A stretch of 64,000 nucleotides of DNA from Streptomyces djakartensis (GCF_014651075.1 NZ_BMWE01000007.1:1-64000); one strand, 5' to 3'; shown: positions 33,807 through 43,314, counted from the first letter of the stretch. The notes: generated by a model from the letters alone, not told the origin. Translations and numbers: made by a program.

Positions 33807-34574
33807 TCACTGCGCCTCGGGCTTCTCCCAGGTGGTGACGTCCATGGTGACGGAGGACAGGCCGATGTCGTCCTTCTGCCAGCCGAGGACGGTGATGGCC
33901 GCGGCCCGGTTCTCGTCGGTGAGCACGCAGGCGGTGAGCCCCTTGGTGATGTTCTTCTGATCGATGATGAAGCCGAAGTCGGTGGCCGCGGCGCAGCTCT
34001 CAGCGGTCGCCGGGCCATCGACGGTGGCGAGGTCGCCTCTGTCACCGGCGATGGTCCAGCCGTTGCCGTTCGACGCCAGGGAATAGGTGATGTCGCGGCC
34101 TCCCTGGGTAAAGTCCAGATCCACGCTGCCCGTGCGTTGCAGCACCACCTTGCGGTGTTCCCGCACCGCCGCCTCCGTGAGCTCCGTGTTGCCGGCGGCC
34201 GCCGGAGCCGCGCTGCCGGGCGGGGACGCGGGCGGGCCGGACGTGGCCGGAGCCGGTGCCGTCGTGGCGCCCGTTCCCGTGTCTGGGGCCGCAGTCGCGG
34301 TGTTCGTGCCCGATGGCGCGTCGGCACCTGACGTGACCCGCGTGCCCGGCCCGGTCCCCGTGCCGCCGGCGTTGCCCTGACCGTCGAGCCACTGGTAGGC
34401 GAGCACGCCGACCGTGGCCACCGCGGCGACGGCCACCATGGCGGTGGCGGGACCCTTGTACGAGAGGCGTCCCAGTTTGACCTGGGTGGAGGGGTCGCGT
34501 TGGCCGCCGCCTTCGTACGACACCGAGAACGAGGACCTCTTGCCCCGGTCCTCCCGGGATGCGGACTTGCCCAT
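33807..34574 (-). CDS. Single-pass membrane protein with extracytoplasmic domain, unknown family
   Basis: 255 residues: a basic/Ser-rich cytosolic N-terminus (SASREDRGKRSS), one transmembrane helix (about 45-64; TAMVAVAAVATVGVLAYQWL), a Gly/Thr/Pro/Ala-rich stalk to about 135, and a compact beta-rich domain (LTEAAVREHRKVVLQRTGSVDLDF; DFGFIIDQKNITKGLTACVLTDE). I do not recognise the C-terminal domain. The start at 34574 puts a normal N-terminus ahead of the helix. It is upstream-coupled to nothing and lies next to the second pirin relic, whose end it nearly touches. Confidence 0.78.
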   Translation of the reverse strand: MGKSASREDRGKRSSFSVSYEGGGQRDPSTQVKLGRLSYKGPATAMVAVAAVATVGVLAYQWLDGQGNAGGTGTGPGTRVTSGADAPSGTNTATAAPDTGTGATTAPAPATSGPPASPPGSAAPAAAGNTELTEAAVREHRKVVLQRTGSVDLDFTQGGRDITYSLASNGNGWTIAGDRGDLATVDGPATAESCAAATDFGFIIDQKNITKGLTACVLTDENRAAAITVLGWQKDDIGLSSVTMDVTTWEKPEAQ

Positions 34575-34718
34575 GCGACTTCCTTGCCTGCGGTCGGGAT
34601 TCGGCCAGGGCACTCATCGTGCAGGCGGTGCGGCGGGCGTCGCCGTCACTCACCCGGCGGTCACACGAAAGGGTGCATTGGTGTCAGTGGGTTGACGATG
34701 GTGTCCGTGACGGCGCCG

Positions 34719-36857
34719 CTACGGCGTCCAGGAGCCGTCGCCGGGGCCGTCCATGGACTCGTGGAGCTCGAACCAGATGCTCTTGCCCACGCCGCGCGGG
34801 TCGACGCCCCAGGCGTGCGCGAGCAGTTCGATCAGCAGCAGGCCGCGGCCGGAGGACGCCAGCTCCCCGGGCCGGCGCTTGTGGGGCAGGTCGTCGCCCG
34901 CGTCGGTGACCTCGATCCGCAGCCGCCGCTCACCCACCCCGCCGGTGATCTCCGCGACGAGCAGCGCGTCGGAGTCGGTGTGCACGAGGACGTTCGTCAG
35001 CAGCTCCGACAGCAGCAGCACCGCCGAGTCGCACTGGTCCGGCGAGGACCAGTCGTGCAGCAGCTCGCGCAGTTGGTGCCGGGCCACCGAGATCCGCTCG
35101 GACTCGGCCTGCGCGACCGTCAGCACCGTGCGCCGCACCGGCGGCCGGACGGTCATGGTGTCGCCGCAGCCACAGCCCTCGCCCTCCCGGCAGAGCAGCA
35201 GCATGGCGATGTCGTCCTCGCGGCGGTCGGTCAGCGGGCCGGTGGTGTGGTGCGAGGACGGACCGTGCACGGCCTGCACCAGGGTGTCGGCGAGTTCCTC
35301 GAGATCGCCCTTGTGGTCCTCCAGGATCGCCCGCAGCCGCCGCCAGCCGGTGTCCAGGTCGTGCCCGCCGGTCTCGATCAGGCCGTCCGTGCAGATCAGC
35401 ATGGTTTCGCCGGGCTCCAGGGCGAGCCGGGTCGTGGGGTAGTCGGCGTCCGGGTCGATGCCCAGCGGCAGGCCGCCCGACGTCGGCCGCGTCAGCACCG
35501 TGCCGTCGGACATCCGGAACGCCGGGTCCGGATGCCCGGCACGGGCGATGTCCAGCACCCCGCTCGCCGGGTCGACCTCGACGTAGACGCAGGTCGCGAA
35601 GCGTGGGTCGGCCGGGTCCTCGTCGCTGATGCCGTGCAGGAAGCGGGAGGCGCGGGAGAGGACGGCGTCGGGGCGGTGGCCCTCGGAGGCGTAGGCCCGC
35701 AGGGCGATGCGAAGCTGACCCATCAGTCCGGCCGCCCGTACGTCATGGCCCTGGACGTCACCGATGACCAGCGCGAACCGTTCGCCCGGCAGCGGGATCA
35801 CGTCGTACCAGTCGCCGCCGACCTGGAGTCCGCCGCCGGTCGGCACATAGCGGGCGGCGACGCTCATGCCGGGGATGCGCTGCGGTCCGAGCCTCGGCAG
35901 CATCGTGCGCTGCAGCCCGTCGGTCAGCGCCCGCTCGCTCTCCGCGAGTCCCGCCCGGGTCAGGGCCTGTGCCAGCATCCGCGCCACGGTCGCCAGCACG
36001 GACCGCTCGTCCGGCGTGAACGCCACCGGGTAGGCGAACGCGGCCATCCACGCGCCCATCGTGCGGCCCGCCACCGTCAGCGGCAGGAACGCCCAGGAAT
36101 GGCGGCCGAAGCGCTCGGCGAGCGGCCAGGTCAGCGGGTAGCGGGCCTTGTACTGCTCGGGGGAGGACAGGTACACCGCCCGGCCGGTCCGCACCACCTC
36201 GGCGGCCGGATAGTCGGTGTCCAGCGGCATGTCCGAGAACGGGCTCTCGTCGCTCTGCTGCTGTCCGTGATGGCCGATGAGCGTCAGGCGGTCACCCGAG
36301 ACGCCGAAGACCGCCAGGCCGTCCGGCGAGAAGCCGGGCATCGACAGATTGGCCGTGACCCGGAGGACCTCCTGGGTGGAGCGTGCCTCGGCCAGCGCCC
36401 GGCCCGCGTCCAGCAGGAACGCCTCCCGTGAGCGCCGCCAGTCGCCGGTGACCGCCCTGCGTCCGGCCGGGGTGCCCGGCGTCGGCTCGGTGACCTCCTG
36501 AATGATGCCGATCAGCCGGTACGCCTTGTGGACCCGGTCGAAAGACGGCTTGGAGCGGCTGCGGACCACCCGGACGACCCGGCCCTGTTCGTCCATGACC
36601 CGGACCCGTACCTCGGCGAGGGTCCCCTCGGCGACGGCGAGCTGGACCACGCCGGTGATCTCGTTCCAGTCGACCGGGTGCAGCCGGGCCCGGGCCTGGG
36701 CCTCCGTGAGGCTGACCTCCTCGGCGGGCAGCCCGAGCAGCCGTGCCGCCTCGGCGTCTACCGTGACCAGCTCTGTTGCGGTGTCCCAATGCCAGAGGCC
36801 GGTCGCGAGGGCGGCAAGAGCCTCCCCCACGGCGGGCAACGGCTCGCCAGTGCGCAT
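34719..36857 (-). CDS. PAS-GAF-PP2C (SpoIIE) phosphatase with C-terminal ATPase domain
   Basis: 712 residues. Order of domains: PAS-like (about 1-130; LWHWDTATELVTVDAEAARLLGLPAEEV), GAF (about 150-310), SpoIIE/PP2C phosphatase (about 330-560; GGDWYDVIPLPGERFALVIGDVQGHD, the usual metal-binding GD..DG pattern with LICTDGLIE) and a histidine-kinase-like ATPase of the anti-sigma type (about 590-700; LLSELLTNVLVHTDSD, GRGLLLIELLAHAWGV). Such proteins dephosphorylate anti-anti-sigma factors and may themselves phosphorylate partners, so this one probably controls a stress or developmental sigma factor. No partner genes are adjacent. A parS and aspS lie upstream. Confidence 0.92.
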   Translation of the reverse strand: MRTGEPLPAVGEALAALATGLWHWDTATELVTVDAEAARLLGLPAEEVSLTEAQARARLHPVDWNEITGVVQLAVAEGTLAEVRVRVMDEQGRVVRVVRSRSKPSFDRVHKAYRLIGIIQEVTEPTPGTPAGRRAVTGDWRRSREAFLLDAGRALAEARSTQEVLRVTANLSMPGFSPDGLAVFGVSGDRLTLIGHHGQQQSDESPFSDMPLDTDYPAAEVVRTGRAVYLSSPEQYKARYPLTWPLAERFGRHSWAFLPLTVAGRTMGAWMAAFAYPVAFTPDERSVLATVARMLAQALTRAGLAESERALTDGLQRTMLPRLGPQRIPGMSVAARYVPTGGGLQVGGDWYDVIPLPGERFALVIGDVQGHDVRAAGLMGQLRIALRAYASEGHRPDAVLSRASRFLHGISDEDPADPRFATCVYVEVDPASGVLDIARAGHPDPAFRMSDGTVLTRPTSGGLPLGIDPDADYPTTRLALEPGETMLICTDGLIETGGHDLDTGWRRLRAILEDHKGDLEELADTLVQAVHGPSSHHTTGPLTDRREDDIAMLLLCREGEGCGCGDTMTVRPPVRRTVLTVAQAESERISVARHQLRELLHDWSSPDQCDSAVLLLSELLTNVLVHTDSDALLVAEITGGVGERRLRIEVTDAGDDLPHKRRPGELASSGRGLLLIELLAHAWGVDPRGVGKSIWFELHESMDGPGDGSWTP

Positions 36858-36996
36858 TGCCCTACTTTAGGAAGACGCGCTCGAACACTGCCACCGAAGG
36901 GCGACACGTACCCGATCGGGGGTGTGATGTGCTCGATCGCCGCCCGTGGAGAACTCAGGAGAGTCGATCTTCGCCTGCCCGGTACGCTGGGGACCA

Positions 36997-37010
36997 GTTT
37001 CACGTGAAAC
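36997..37010. other. parS site upstream of aspS
   Basis: A second perfect GTTTCACGTGAAAC palindrome, 35 bases before the aspS start in the divergent aspS/phosphatase intergenic region. It is identical to the 2112-2125 site, and the two are 34.9 kb apart. Two exact 14-mers in 64 kb are far beyond chance in a genome this GC-rich. Confidence 0.95.
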
Positions 37011-37045
37011 ACAGACCCCGATCAGCGAAGACTGGATGAACGACG

Positions 37046-38809
37046 ATGCATCGGTACAGGTCCCACACCTGCGGCGAGCTCCGCGCCTCTGACGTCGGCA
37101 CCGACGTCCGGCTGAGTGGCTGGCTGCACAATCGGCGCGACCTGGGCGGCATCCTCTTCATCGATCTGCGCGATCACTACGGCATCACGCAGCTCGTGGC
37201 CCGTCCCGGCACCCCCGCCTACGAGGCCCTGGACAAGCTGTCCAAGGAGTCGACCGTCCGCGTCGACGGCAAGGTCGTCTCCCGGGGCGCCGAGAACATC
37301 AACCCCGAGCTGCCCACCGGCGAGGTGGAGGTCGAGGTCGGCGAGGTCGAACTGCTCGGCGCCGCCGCCCCGCTGCCGTTCACGATCAACGCCGAGGACG
37401 GTGTCAACGAGGAACGGCGCCTGGAGTACCGCTTCCTTGACCTGCGCCGCGAGCGCATGCACCGCAACATCATGCTGCGCACGGCGGTCATCTCGGCGAT
37501 CCGGCACAAGATGACGGCGCTGGGCTTCAACGAGATGGCGACGCCGATCCTGTCCGCGACCTCCCCCGAGGGCGCCCGCGACTTCGTCGTCCCCTCCCGC
37601 CTGCACCCGGGCAAGTTCTACGCCCTGCCGCAGGCGCCCCAGCAGTTCAAGCAGCTGCTGATGATCTCCGGCTTCGACCGCTACTTCCAGATCGCGCCCT
37701 GCTTCCGTGACGAGGACGCGCGTGCGGACCGCTCACCGGGCGAGTTCTACCAGCTCGACATCGAGATGAGCTTCGTCGAGCAGGAGGACGTCTTCCAGCC
37801 CGTCGAGAAGCTGATGACCGAGCTGTTCGAGGAGTTCGGCAACGGGCGCCACGTCACCTCGCCGTTCCCGCGGATCCCGTTCCGCGAGGCGATGCTCAAG
37901 TACGGCTCGGACAAGCCCGACCTGCGCGCTCAGCTCGAACTCGTCGACATCACCGACATCTTCGAGGGCTCGGAGTTCAAGGCGTTCGCCGGCAAGCACG
38001 TCCGCGCCCTGCCGGTGCCGGACGTCTCCGCGCAGCCCCGCAAGTTCTTCGACCAGCTCGGCGACTACGCCGTCTCGCAGGGCGCCAAGGGCCTCGCCTG
38101 GGTCCGTGTCGCCGAGGACGGTTCGCTGTCCGGCCCGATCGCGAAGTTCCTCACCGAGGAGAACGTCGCCGAGCTGACCAAGCGCCTGTCGCTCGCGGCC
38201 GGCCACGCCGTGTTCTTCGGCGCGGGCGAGTTCGACGAGGTCTCCAAGATCATGGGCGCGGTGCGGGTGGAAGCCGCCAAGCGTGCCGGGCACTTCGAGG
38301 AGAACGTCTTCCGGTTCTGCTGGATCGTCGACTTCCCGATGTACGAGAAGGACGAGGAGACCGGCGCGATCGACTTCTCGCACAACCCCTTCTCCATGCC
38401 GCAGGGCGGTCTCGAGGCGCTGGAGACCCAGGACCCGCTGGACATCCTCGGCTGGCAGTACGACATCGTCTGCAACGGCGTCGAGCTGTCCTCCGGCGCG
38501 ATCCGGAACCACGAGCCGGAGATCATGCTCAAGGCCTTCGAGATCGCCGGGTACGACCGCGACACGGTCGAGGAGAAGTTCGCCGGCATGCTGCGCGCCT
38601 TCCGCTTCGGCGCCCCGCCGCACGGCGGCATCGCCCCCGGCGTCGACCGCATCGTCATGCTCCTCGCCGACGAGCCGAACATCCGCGAGACCATCGCCTT
38701 CCCGCTCAACGGCAACGCCCAGGACCTGATGATGGGCGCGCCGACCGAGCTGGAGGAGGCGCGGCTGAAGGAGCTGCACCTGTCGGTGCGCAAGCCGCAG
38801 CCGAAGTAG
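37046..38809 (+). CDS. aspS: Aspartyl-tRNA synthetase
   Basis: 587 residues, the bacterial-type AspRS. An N-terminal anticodon-binding OB fold ([26 protein letters not shown]) is followed by class II motifs: motif 1 at the [36 protein letters not shown] block (motif 2 arginine), the GAD insertion, and motif 3 with [14 protein letters not shown]. It charges tRNA-Asp (and possibly tRNA-Asn, typical where AsnRS is missing). The ATG at 37046 gives the canonical [13 protein letters not shown] terminator follows directly. Confidence 0.97.
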   Translation: MHRYRSHTCGELRASDVGTDVRLSGWLHNRRDLGGILFIDLRDHYGITQLVARPGTPAYEALDKLSKESTVRVDGKVVSRGAENINPELPTGEVEVEVGEVELLGAAAPLPFTINAEDGVNEERRLEYRFLDLRRERMHRNIMLRTAVISAIRHKMTALGFNEMATPILSATSPEGARDFVVPSRLHPGKFYALPQAPQQFKQLLMISGFDRYFQIAPCFRDEDARADRSPGEFYQLDIEMSFVEQEDVFQPVEKLMTELFEEFGNGRHVTSPFPRIPFREAMLKYGSDKPDLRAQLELVDITDIFEGSEFKAFAGKHVRALPVPDVSAQPRKFFDQLGDYAVSQGAKGLAWVRVAEDGSLSGPIAKFLTEENVAELTKRLSLAAGHAVFFGAGEFDEVSKIMGAVRVEAAKRAGHFEENVFRFCWIVDFPMYEKDEETGAIDFSHNPFSMPQGGLEALETQDPLDILGWQYDIVCNGVELSSGAIRNHEPEIMLKAFEIAGYDRDTVEEKFAGMLRAFRFGAPPHGGIAPGVDRIVMLLADEPNIRETIAFPLNGNAQDLMMGAPTELEEARLKELHLSVRKPQPK

Positions 38810-38822
38810 GCGTTTTTCGGGA

Positions 38823-38856
38823 AGTGGCTCGGAACCGGCCCCGGTTCCGAGCCACT
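38823..38856 (+). terminator. Terminator of aspS
   Basis: A 16-bp perfect stem (AGTGGCTCGGAACCGG, 38823-38838, complement 38841-38856) separated by only CC, so the loop must open a few pairs; 13 bases after the stop. Confidence 0.88.
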
Positions 38857-38926
38857 GCCGTATGCAGGGCTCCCACCCAGCTCTCACCCAGGCTCCTGAC
38901 AGACGCGGTCCCTAACTTCCCTTCCC

Positions 38927-39844
38927 ATGACGGGACAGGAAACGGCCCGAGGGCCGAAACACAAGCAGGACCTGACACGCCGCAAGGTCGTCGCCGCGGG
39001 CGCCGGCGCGGTGGTGGCGGCGGGCGTCGGCGGTACGTTCGCGGCCGGCGCGTTCGCCGGCGAGGAGACGGCAGCCGCCGAGGCGAAGTCCGCCGCCAAG
39101 GGGAAAGCCACCGGAACCTCGGGCGAGGCCTGCTACAAGCTGACCTCCGAGACCACTGAGGGCCCCTACTACATCGACGCGGACAAGCTCCGCAGGGACG
39201 TCACCGAGGACCAGGAGGGCATCCCGCTCACCCTGCGCCTCAAGGTGATCGACTCCGGGAGCTGCAAGCCGCTCGCGAACGCCGCCGTGGACATCTGGCA
39301 CTGCAACGCGCTGGGCGTGTACTCCGGGTACGAGGCGATGGGCAGTGGGGGCGGTGGAGGAGGCGGCGGGGGCGGCACGCCACCCTCCGGTACGCCGACC
39401 GGGTCCCCGTCGGGTCCGCCGCCGGGCGGCGGCGGTGGGGGCCACGAGGAGCCCACCGACGACGAGCGCTACCTGCGCGGCACGTGGCGCACGGACAAGA
39501 AGGGCGAGGTCGAGTTCCGCACGGTCTTCCCCGGCTGGTACCAGGGCCGTTGCGTGCACATCCACACCAAGGTGCACGTGAACGGCACGTGGACCGACGC
39601 GGGCTACGAGGGCGGCACGACCTGCCACACCGGCCAGCTCTTCTTCGACGAGGAGTCCGTGCTGGCCTCCGCCGAGGTCGAGCCCTACTCCACCAACACC
39701 ACGGCCCGCACCACCCTCGACGAGGACACCATCTACCCGGGCAACGGCACCGAGGGCGGGCTGCTCAAGCTCAAGTACAAGAAGAACGCCATCGCCAGGG
39801 GCGTCGTCGCCACCCTCACGATGGGCGTCGACCCTGCGGGCTGA
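38927..39844 (+). CDS. Tat-exported intradiol ring-cleavage dioxygenase-like protein with Gly-rich insertion
   Basis: 305 residues. A twin-arginine signal (LTRRKVVAAGAG, Arg18-Arg19) with a hydrophobic stretch to about 45 predicts folded export. The intradiol dioxygenase core shows TEGPYYIDADKLRRDVTEDQEG, the first Tyr ligand region, and FRTVFPGWYQGRCVHIHTKV with the Tyr/His/His Fe(III) ligands. A Gly/Pro/Ser-rich insert of about 40 residues (GSGGGGGGGGGG then TPTGSPSGPPPG) interrupts the domain between the IWHCNALGVYSGYEAM strand and DERYLRGTW. Catechol cleavage is the family reaction; a secreted actinobacterial role in lignin-aromatic turnover is plausible but unproved. Confidence 0.88.
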   Translation: MTGQETARGPKHKQDLTRRKVVAAGAGAVVAAGVGGTFAAGAFAGEETAAAEAKSAAKGKATGTSGEACYKLTSETTEGPYYIDADKLRRDVTEDQEGIPLTLRLKVIDSGSCKPLANAAVDIWHCNALGVYSGYEAMGSGGGGGGGGGGTPPSGTPTGSPSGPPPGGGGGGHEEPTDDERYLRGTWRTDKKGEVEFRTVFPGWYQGRCVHIHTKVHVNGTWTDAGYEGGTTCHTGQLFFDEESVLASAEVEPYSTNTTARTTLDEDTIYPGNGTEGGLLKLKYKKNAIARGVVATLTMGVDPAG

Positions 39845-39855
39845 CGGTCCTGAAT

Positions 39856-39893
39856 GAGGGCTGCCATGCCGCGGTTGGTGCAGGGCAGCCCTC
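39856..39893. terminator. Hairpin between convergent dioxygenase and ASST-like genes
   Basis: GAGGGCTGCC (39856-39865) pairs perfectly with GGCAGCCCTC (39884-39893) across an 18-base loop, between two convergent stops. Confidence 0.7.
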
Positions 39894-39901
39894 GCCAGGC
39901 G

Positions 39902-41557
39902 TCAGCCGGCCAGCTTGACGACGCGGGAGGCCCTGAGGACCTTTCCGGCCGCGTCCAGCGCCTTCACCTGGAAGTACGGTCCCGGGTTGCCTGTTCTGAC
40001 CGCCGTCTCGAACCCGGACCGCTTGGCGCGTTTCACGACCACTGACAGGGAGTGGGCGTTCGGTCCGGCGAGTACCTGCCACGCTCGGGTCTGCGTCGAT
40101 CCGTTCCAGGACGCGTAGACGACGCTGCCCCGGCCGTCGGCCCGTGCCGCGGCGCGCGGTGGGTAGTACGGAGTGCCGACCCATTGGTTCCGAAATGCCC
40201 GGTATGAGATGTTGTTGCCGGGCAGCTCCGCGTCGTAGAGCAGGTTCTGTGAGCCGTTGCCCTCCGTGTTGCCCGCACCCGCGTACTCCGAGTAGTACGG
40301 GCTCTGACCCCACCCGATGAACTGGTTGCCGTTGGGGAGGGCCTGGGTGTTCCCCTGGGTCGGCGAGTACAGCGGCGGCTCGTGGTAGTAGGTCTTCGCC
40401 ACGGTCGCCCTGCGGCTGGGGAGGAAATCGAGGTTGAGGATCAGTCCGTGTGACTGCTGTTCGGGCTCGCCGTCGGGCAGTTCGCAGCAGCCGTCGTCGA
40501 ACATGCTGATCCGGTTTCCCGGCCGGAACCGGGCGTCGTGCTGCCAGTAGAAGTCCGCGTTCGGACCGAAGGTGAAGTCGCTCTTCTTCCCCCCGAGTTG
40601 CCAGCGGACCTTCCCGGATCGCTTCGAGACGTTGTAGATGGCCCACATGTTCCGGAAGGAGATCAGCAGTTGGCCGTCGGGGCCCTCGTCGATCGAGTTC
40701 ACGTGGAAGGCATCCCACACCCCGTCGGAGGACGACGCGTTGGACGCCGGCTCCTCGGAGTCCGCGGGGTCGATGTGGTCCAGCGCGTTCCACGAGTAGA
40801 GGAGCTTCCCCGTGGCGAGGTCGACCTCCTGGACCTCGCTGTTCAGGATGGCTCCGTCCGCCGGGCCCCCGTAGGGCGTGAGGTCCATGGGCACCGGCTT
40901 GGACGCGAGGAACAGTGCGGTGCCTCTGCGCGTCAGGGTGAACTCGTGCTCGTCCGGGTAGTAGCCGTGATGCGCGAAGACCGTCTTGAGCAGGCGGTAG
41001 TGGGTGTCGTAGATGTAGTAGCACCCACCTGGTTCCGGCGCGCCGGCCGGCAGGTTCGTATAGGCGGGGGGAAGGGCGAGGCTCCCCTGCCACCAGGTCA
41101 GCACCGGCTGCCCCTTGCGCCGGCGCTTGTCGTAGTACGTCTGGACCTTGAAGTCGGCGTTCTGGAGGTTGGTGGAGGGCAGGGGGCGGAACCAGACCGG
41201 ATTGCCGGCGTTGTCGTTGATCAGCGCGCCCGTCTGGCCGACCATCTGCTCCGCGCTGAACGGGGCGACGAAGATGTTCCCGCGCGCCGTCCCGGGTTTG
41301 TTCGCCGTCACGTTCACCCGCATGGGGTGCAGGCCCGGCTCGGAGACGAAACTCCACACGTCGCTGCCCGACAGGATCGGGGGCGGAGTGCTTTCCGACG
41401 GAGGGTAGGGCGTCGTCGCGCACGGGCGGGGCGTGTCCTTGGGGGAGCTCGCCGCGGCCGACGGCACGCAGCTTGCGACGACACACCCCACAGTGAGCGT
41501 GCAGGCCCCGACGGTACGACGGATCCGTCTCCCCGTCCGGCGTTCTTGTAGCACCAT
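39902..41557 (-). CDS. Secreted arylsulfotransferase-like protein
   Basis: 551 residues with a signal peptide (GACTLTVGCVVASCVPSAA; Val-Ala-Ser-Cys is a possible lipobox). The rest follows the bacterial arylsulfotransferase (Arylsulfotran_2) propeller: GALINDNAGNPVWFRPLP, QPVLTWWQG, HEFTLTRRGTALFLASKP, AFHVNSIDEGPDGQLLISFRNMWAIYNVSKRSGKVRWQLGG, and WQHDARFRPGNRISMFDDG with the His usually involved in catalysis. The family transfers sulfate between phenols, but many secreted actinobacterial members are uncharacterised. The start at 41557 is favoured over the longer 41662 frame because it precedes the signal peptide directly. Confidence 0.85.
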   Translation of the reverse strand: MVLQERRTGRRIRRTVGACTLTVGCVVASCVPSAAASSPKDTPRPCATTPYPPSESTPPPILSGSDVWSFVSEPGLHPMRVNVTANKPGTARGNIFVAPFSAEQMVGQTGALINDNAGNPVWFRPLPSTNLQNADFKVQTYYDKRRRKGQPVLTWWQGSLALPPAYTNLPAGAPEPGGCYYIYDTHYRLLKTVFAHHGYYPDEHEFTLTRRGTALFLASKPVPMDLTPYGGPADGAILNSEVQEVDLATGKLLYSWNALDHIDPADSEEPASNASSSDGVWDAFHVNSIDEGPDGQLLISFRNMWAIYNVSKRSGKVRWQLGGKKSDFTFGPNADFYWQHDARFRPGNRISMFDDGCCELPDGEPEQQSHGLILNLDFLPSRRATVAKTYYHEPPLYSPTQGNTQALPNGNQFIGWGQSPYYSEYAGAGNTEGNGSQNLLYDAELPGNNISYRAFRNQWVGTPYYPPRAAARADGRGSVVYASWNGSTQTRAWQVLAGPNAHSLSVVVKRAKRSGFETAVRTGNPGPYFQVKALDAAGKVLRASRVVKLAG

Positions 41558-41756
41558 GTCCTGCCTGCCTTCCCGGCACCCGGCCCGATCAGGGGTTTTC
41601 CTCTGGTGACGGTAGGCAGCGTGGGGAGGCCGCGCCTGCTGAAGCCCCCTCGCGTGGGCCATGTGGCGGCTTCATCGGCCCCTGTGTCAACCGGACGGCT
41701 CAACGATCCGGCCCTCAGCAGGCACAGATCACCCTGCCTGCCTACGTTCAGTGGCT

Positions 41757-43067
41757 ATGACCCACTCAGGCAACCGGAGGGTGCTCCTTCACAAGGGGAG
41801 AGCATGCGCGTTCGTCCTGCTGGCCGCGCTCCTCGTCGGTGGATTCATCGCCCCCGTGGGCGGCCCGGACGGCTCCTCCCGTGCGCAGGACGACGGGGAC
41901 GTAGTGGGTGACCCCGCCCCCTTGCGCAACGTGCCGCAGGAGATATCCAGCGTGGCCACCGGCGAACTCCTCGTCTACCGCATGCCGGGTATGCGAGGGG
42001 AACAGGTCAATGCGACGGCCATGCTGTTCCTCCCCCGGAAGGCACCTCCCGCGGGCGGCTGGCCGCTCTTCGTCTGGGGGCACGGAACCCTCGGATGGGC
42101 ACCCCACTGCGCACCCAGTGTCCAACTGCAGGAAAAGAACGAATGGGCTGACGGCCCGAACGCCGCCTTGCTGGCGGCGGTCCTGAAGATGGGCATCGCC
42201 GTCGTCGCGCCCGACTACGAGGGACTGGGACCGAGGTCCGCCGGCGTCCCGACGGGGCACGGCTACTACGACCTGCCCAGCGAGGGCAACTCCATGATCT
42301 TCGCCGCGGTCGCCGCGCAGCGGTACCTCGGCGACAGACTGTCCGGGCAGTGGGCCCCGGGAGGATGGTCGGAAGGCGGTTTCGCGGCGCTTGCCGCCGC
42401 CTATTACTCCCCCTTGGCCACGAAGGCGGAGCCCGCCCTCGACTACCAGGGCACCATCACCCTTGCCCCGGTACCGGACGTTCCCGCCATGAACCGGCTC
42501 CTGTGGCAGGACATCGACAACGCCTCCCGGTCCGGGCTCCCCCCGACGGCTCACCAGATCGACCAGCTGGTCTTCGCCAACGCGGAAACCATCTACTTCA
42601 CGAAGACGCAACGCTATGCGGGCTACGACGTCGACCCGAGACAGGTCTACGGCCCGAACATGCTCAGGTTCTACCGTCAGGACTGGCAGACCTGCCTCGA
42701 CGATCTGAACGACGCCGTCCGGCAGGACATCGTGAGCTACCTCAGCGCCTCTCCCTCCCACCGGCTGAACACCTACCCAGGTGTCCGCGGAGACAGCCCC
42801 AACGCGCTTCCGGAGAACAGGCGGTTCTTCGAACAGAACCAGGGCAAGCTGGAAAGGTCCACCCTGCCGGGCTCCATCCTGTGGCTGTACGGAACGGACG
42901 ACATCACCAGCCCGAACTCCGTCACCTACAACGTCGTCAACAAGATGGTCGCCAACGGCAACGACATCAACCTCTCGGTCCTGGAAGGTGCGGGCCACTA
43001 CGACGTCCCGGTCGTCGGCCTGCCGCTGATCCAGGCCCGCCTCGGTCAGCTCTTCGCGGTGGAGTGA
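41757..43067 (+). CDS. Secreted lipase-like alpha/beta hydrolase
   Basis: 436 residues. The start at 41757 gives a signal peptide with hydrophobic core VLLAALLVGGFIAPVGG. The nucleophile elbow is GWSEGG (Gly-x-Ser-x-Gly) within QWAPGGWSEGGFAALAAAYY, the oxyanion region is FVWGHGTLGWAPHC, and later ILWLYGTDDITSPNS (Asp) and EGAGHYDVPVVG (His) complete the triad. It resembles secretory (LIP-family) lipases of actinobacteria and probably releases acyl chains from extracellular esters. It is divergent from the arylsulfotransferase-like gene; the ATG follows TACGTT by about 10 bases, so leader is short. Confidence 0.87.
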   Translation: MTHSGNRRVLLHKGRACAFVLLAALLVGGFIAPVGGPDGSSRAQDDGDVVGDPAPLRNVPQEISSVATGELLVYRMPGMRGEQVNATAMLFLPRKAPPAGGWPLFVWGHGTLGWAPHCAPSVQLQEKNEWADGPNAALLAAVLKMGIAVVAPDYEGLGPRSAGVPTGHGYYDLPSEGNSMIFAAVAAQRYLGDRLSGQWAPGGWSEGGFAALAAAYYSPLATKAEPALDYQGTITLAPVPDVPAMNRLLWQDIDNASRSGLPPTAHQIDQLVFANAETIYFTKTQRYAGYDVDPRQVYGPNMLRFYRQDWQTCLDDLNDAVRQDIVSYLSASPSHRLNTYPGVRGDSPNALPENRRFFEQNQGKLERSTLPGSILWLYGTDDITSPNSVTYNVVNKMVANGNDINLSVLEGAGHYDVPVVGLPLIQARLGQLFAVE

Positions 43068-43112
43068 CCTCTCCAGGGCACCCGGCTCTCACTTTTCACC
43101 GCGCTGCCTCCG

Positions 43113-43141
43113 GAGGCCGACCCATGTGCCGGGTCGGCCTC
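43113..43141 (+). terminator. Terminator of the lipase-like gene
   Basis: An 11-bp perfect stem (GAGGCCGACCC 43113-43123, GGGTCGGCCTC 43131-43141) with loop ATGTGCC, 46 bases after the stop. Confidence 0.85.
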
Positions 43142-43153
43142 TTCGCCACGGGA

Positions 43154-43285
43154 CTACTCGTCCGCAAAGACGTCCTCGGCCGTCGGGGCGGTGACGGCCC
43201 GCCGGTGCCAGTGGCGCAGGATCTCCGGGTCGCCGCAGCTGGTGATGCGTTCCCGGACCGCGTCGGAGACAGAAGAGCGCCGCTC
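43154..43285 (-). pseudogene. C-terminal relic of an Rpn/PD-(D/E)XK-like gene
   Basis: Read on the minus strand this encodes about 44 residues ending at a stop (RRSSVSDAVRERITSCGD ... TAEDVFADE). Aligned without gaps to the C-terminus of the neighbouring intact gene (43467-44357), 19 of 42 residues are identical, including ERIT/DRIT-x-C, the Trp, the RxxTA and AED-x-F positions. The frame closes upstream at 43316, so only the tail survives. It is the remnant of a tandem paralogue. Confidence 0.8.
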
Positions 43286-43314
43286 TCCGGCGGGCGGTGG
43301 GTCCTGGCCCGCTC

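Noticed and set aside
33614..33838. A 74-codon plus-strand frame (starting MDANSEIGG) as a gene
   Set aside because: It only carries the second pirin fragment, has no family-like N-terminus and overlaps the 3' end of a minus-strand gene.
40690..40710. CACGTG with partly palindromic flanks (GTTCACGTGGAA) resembling parS
   Set aside because: It lies inside the arylsulfotransferase-like coding sequence and differs from the parS core at two or more flanking positions, so it is probably chance.
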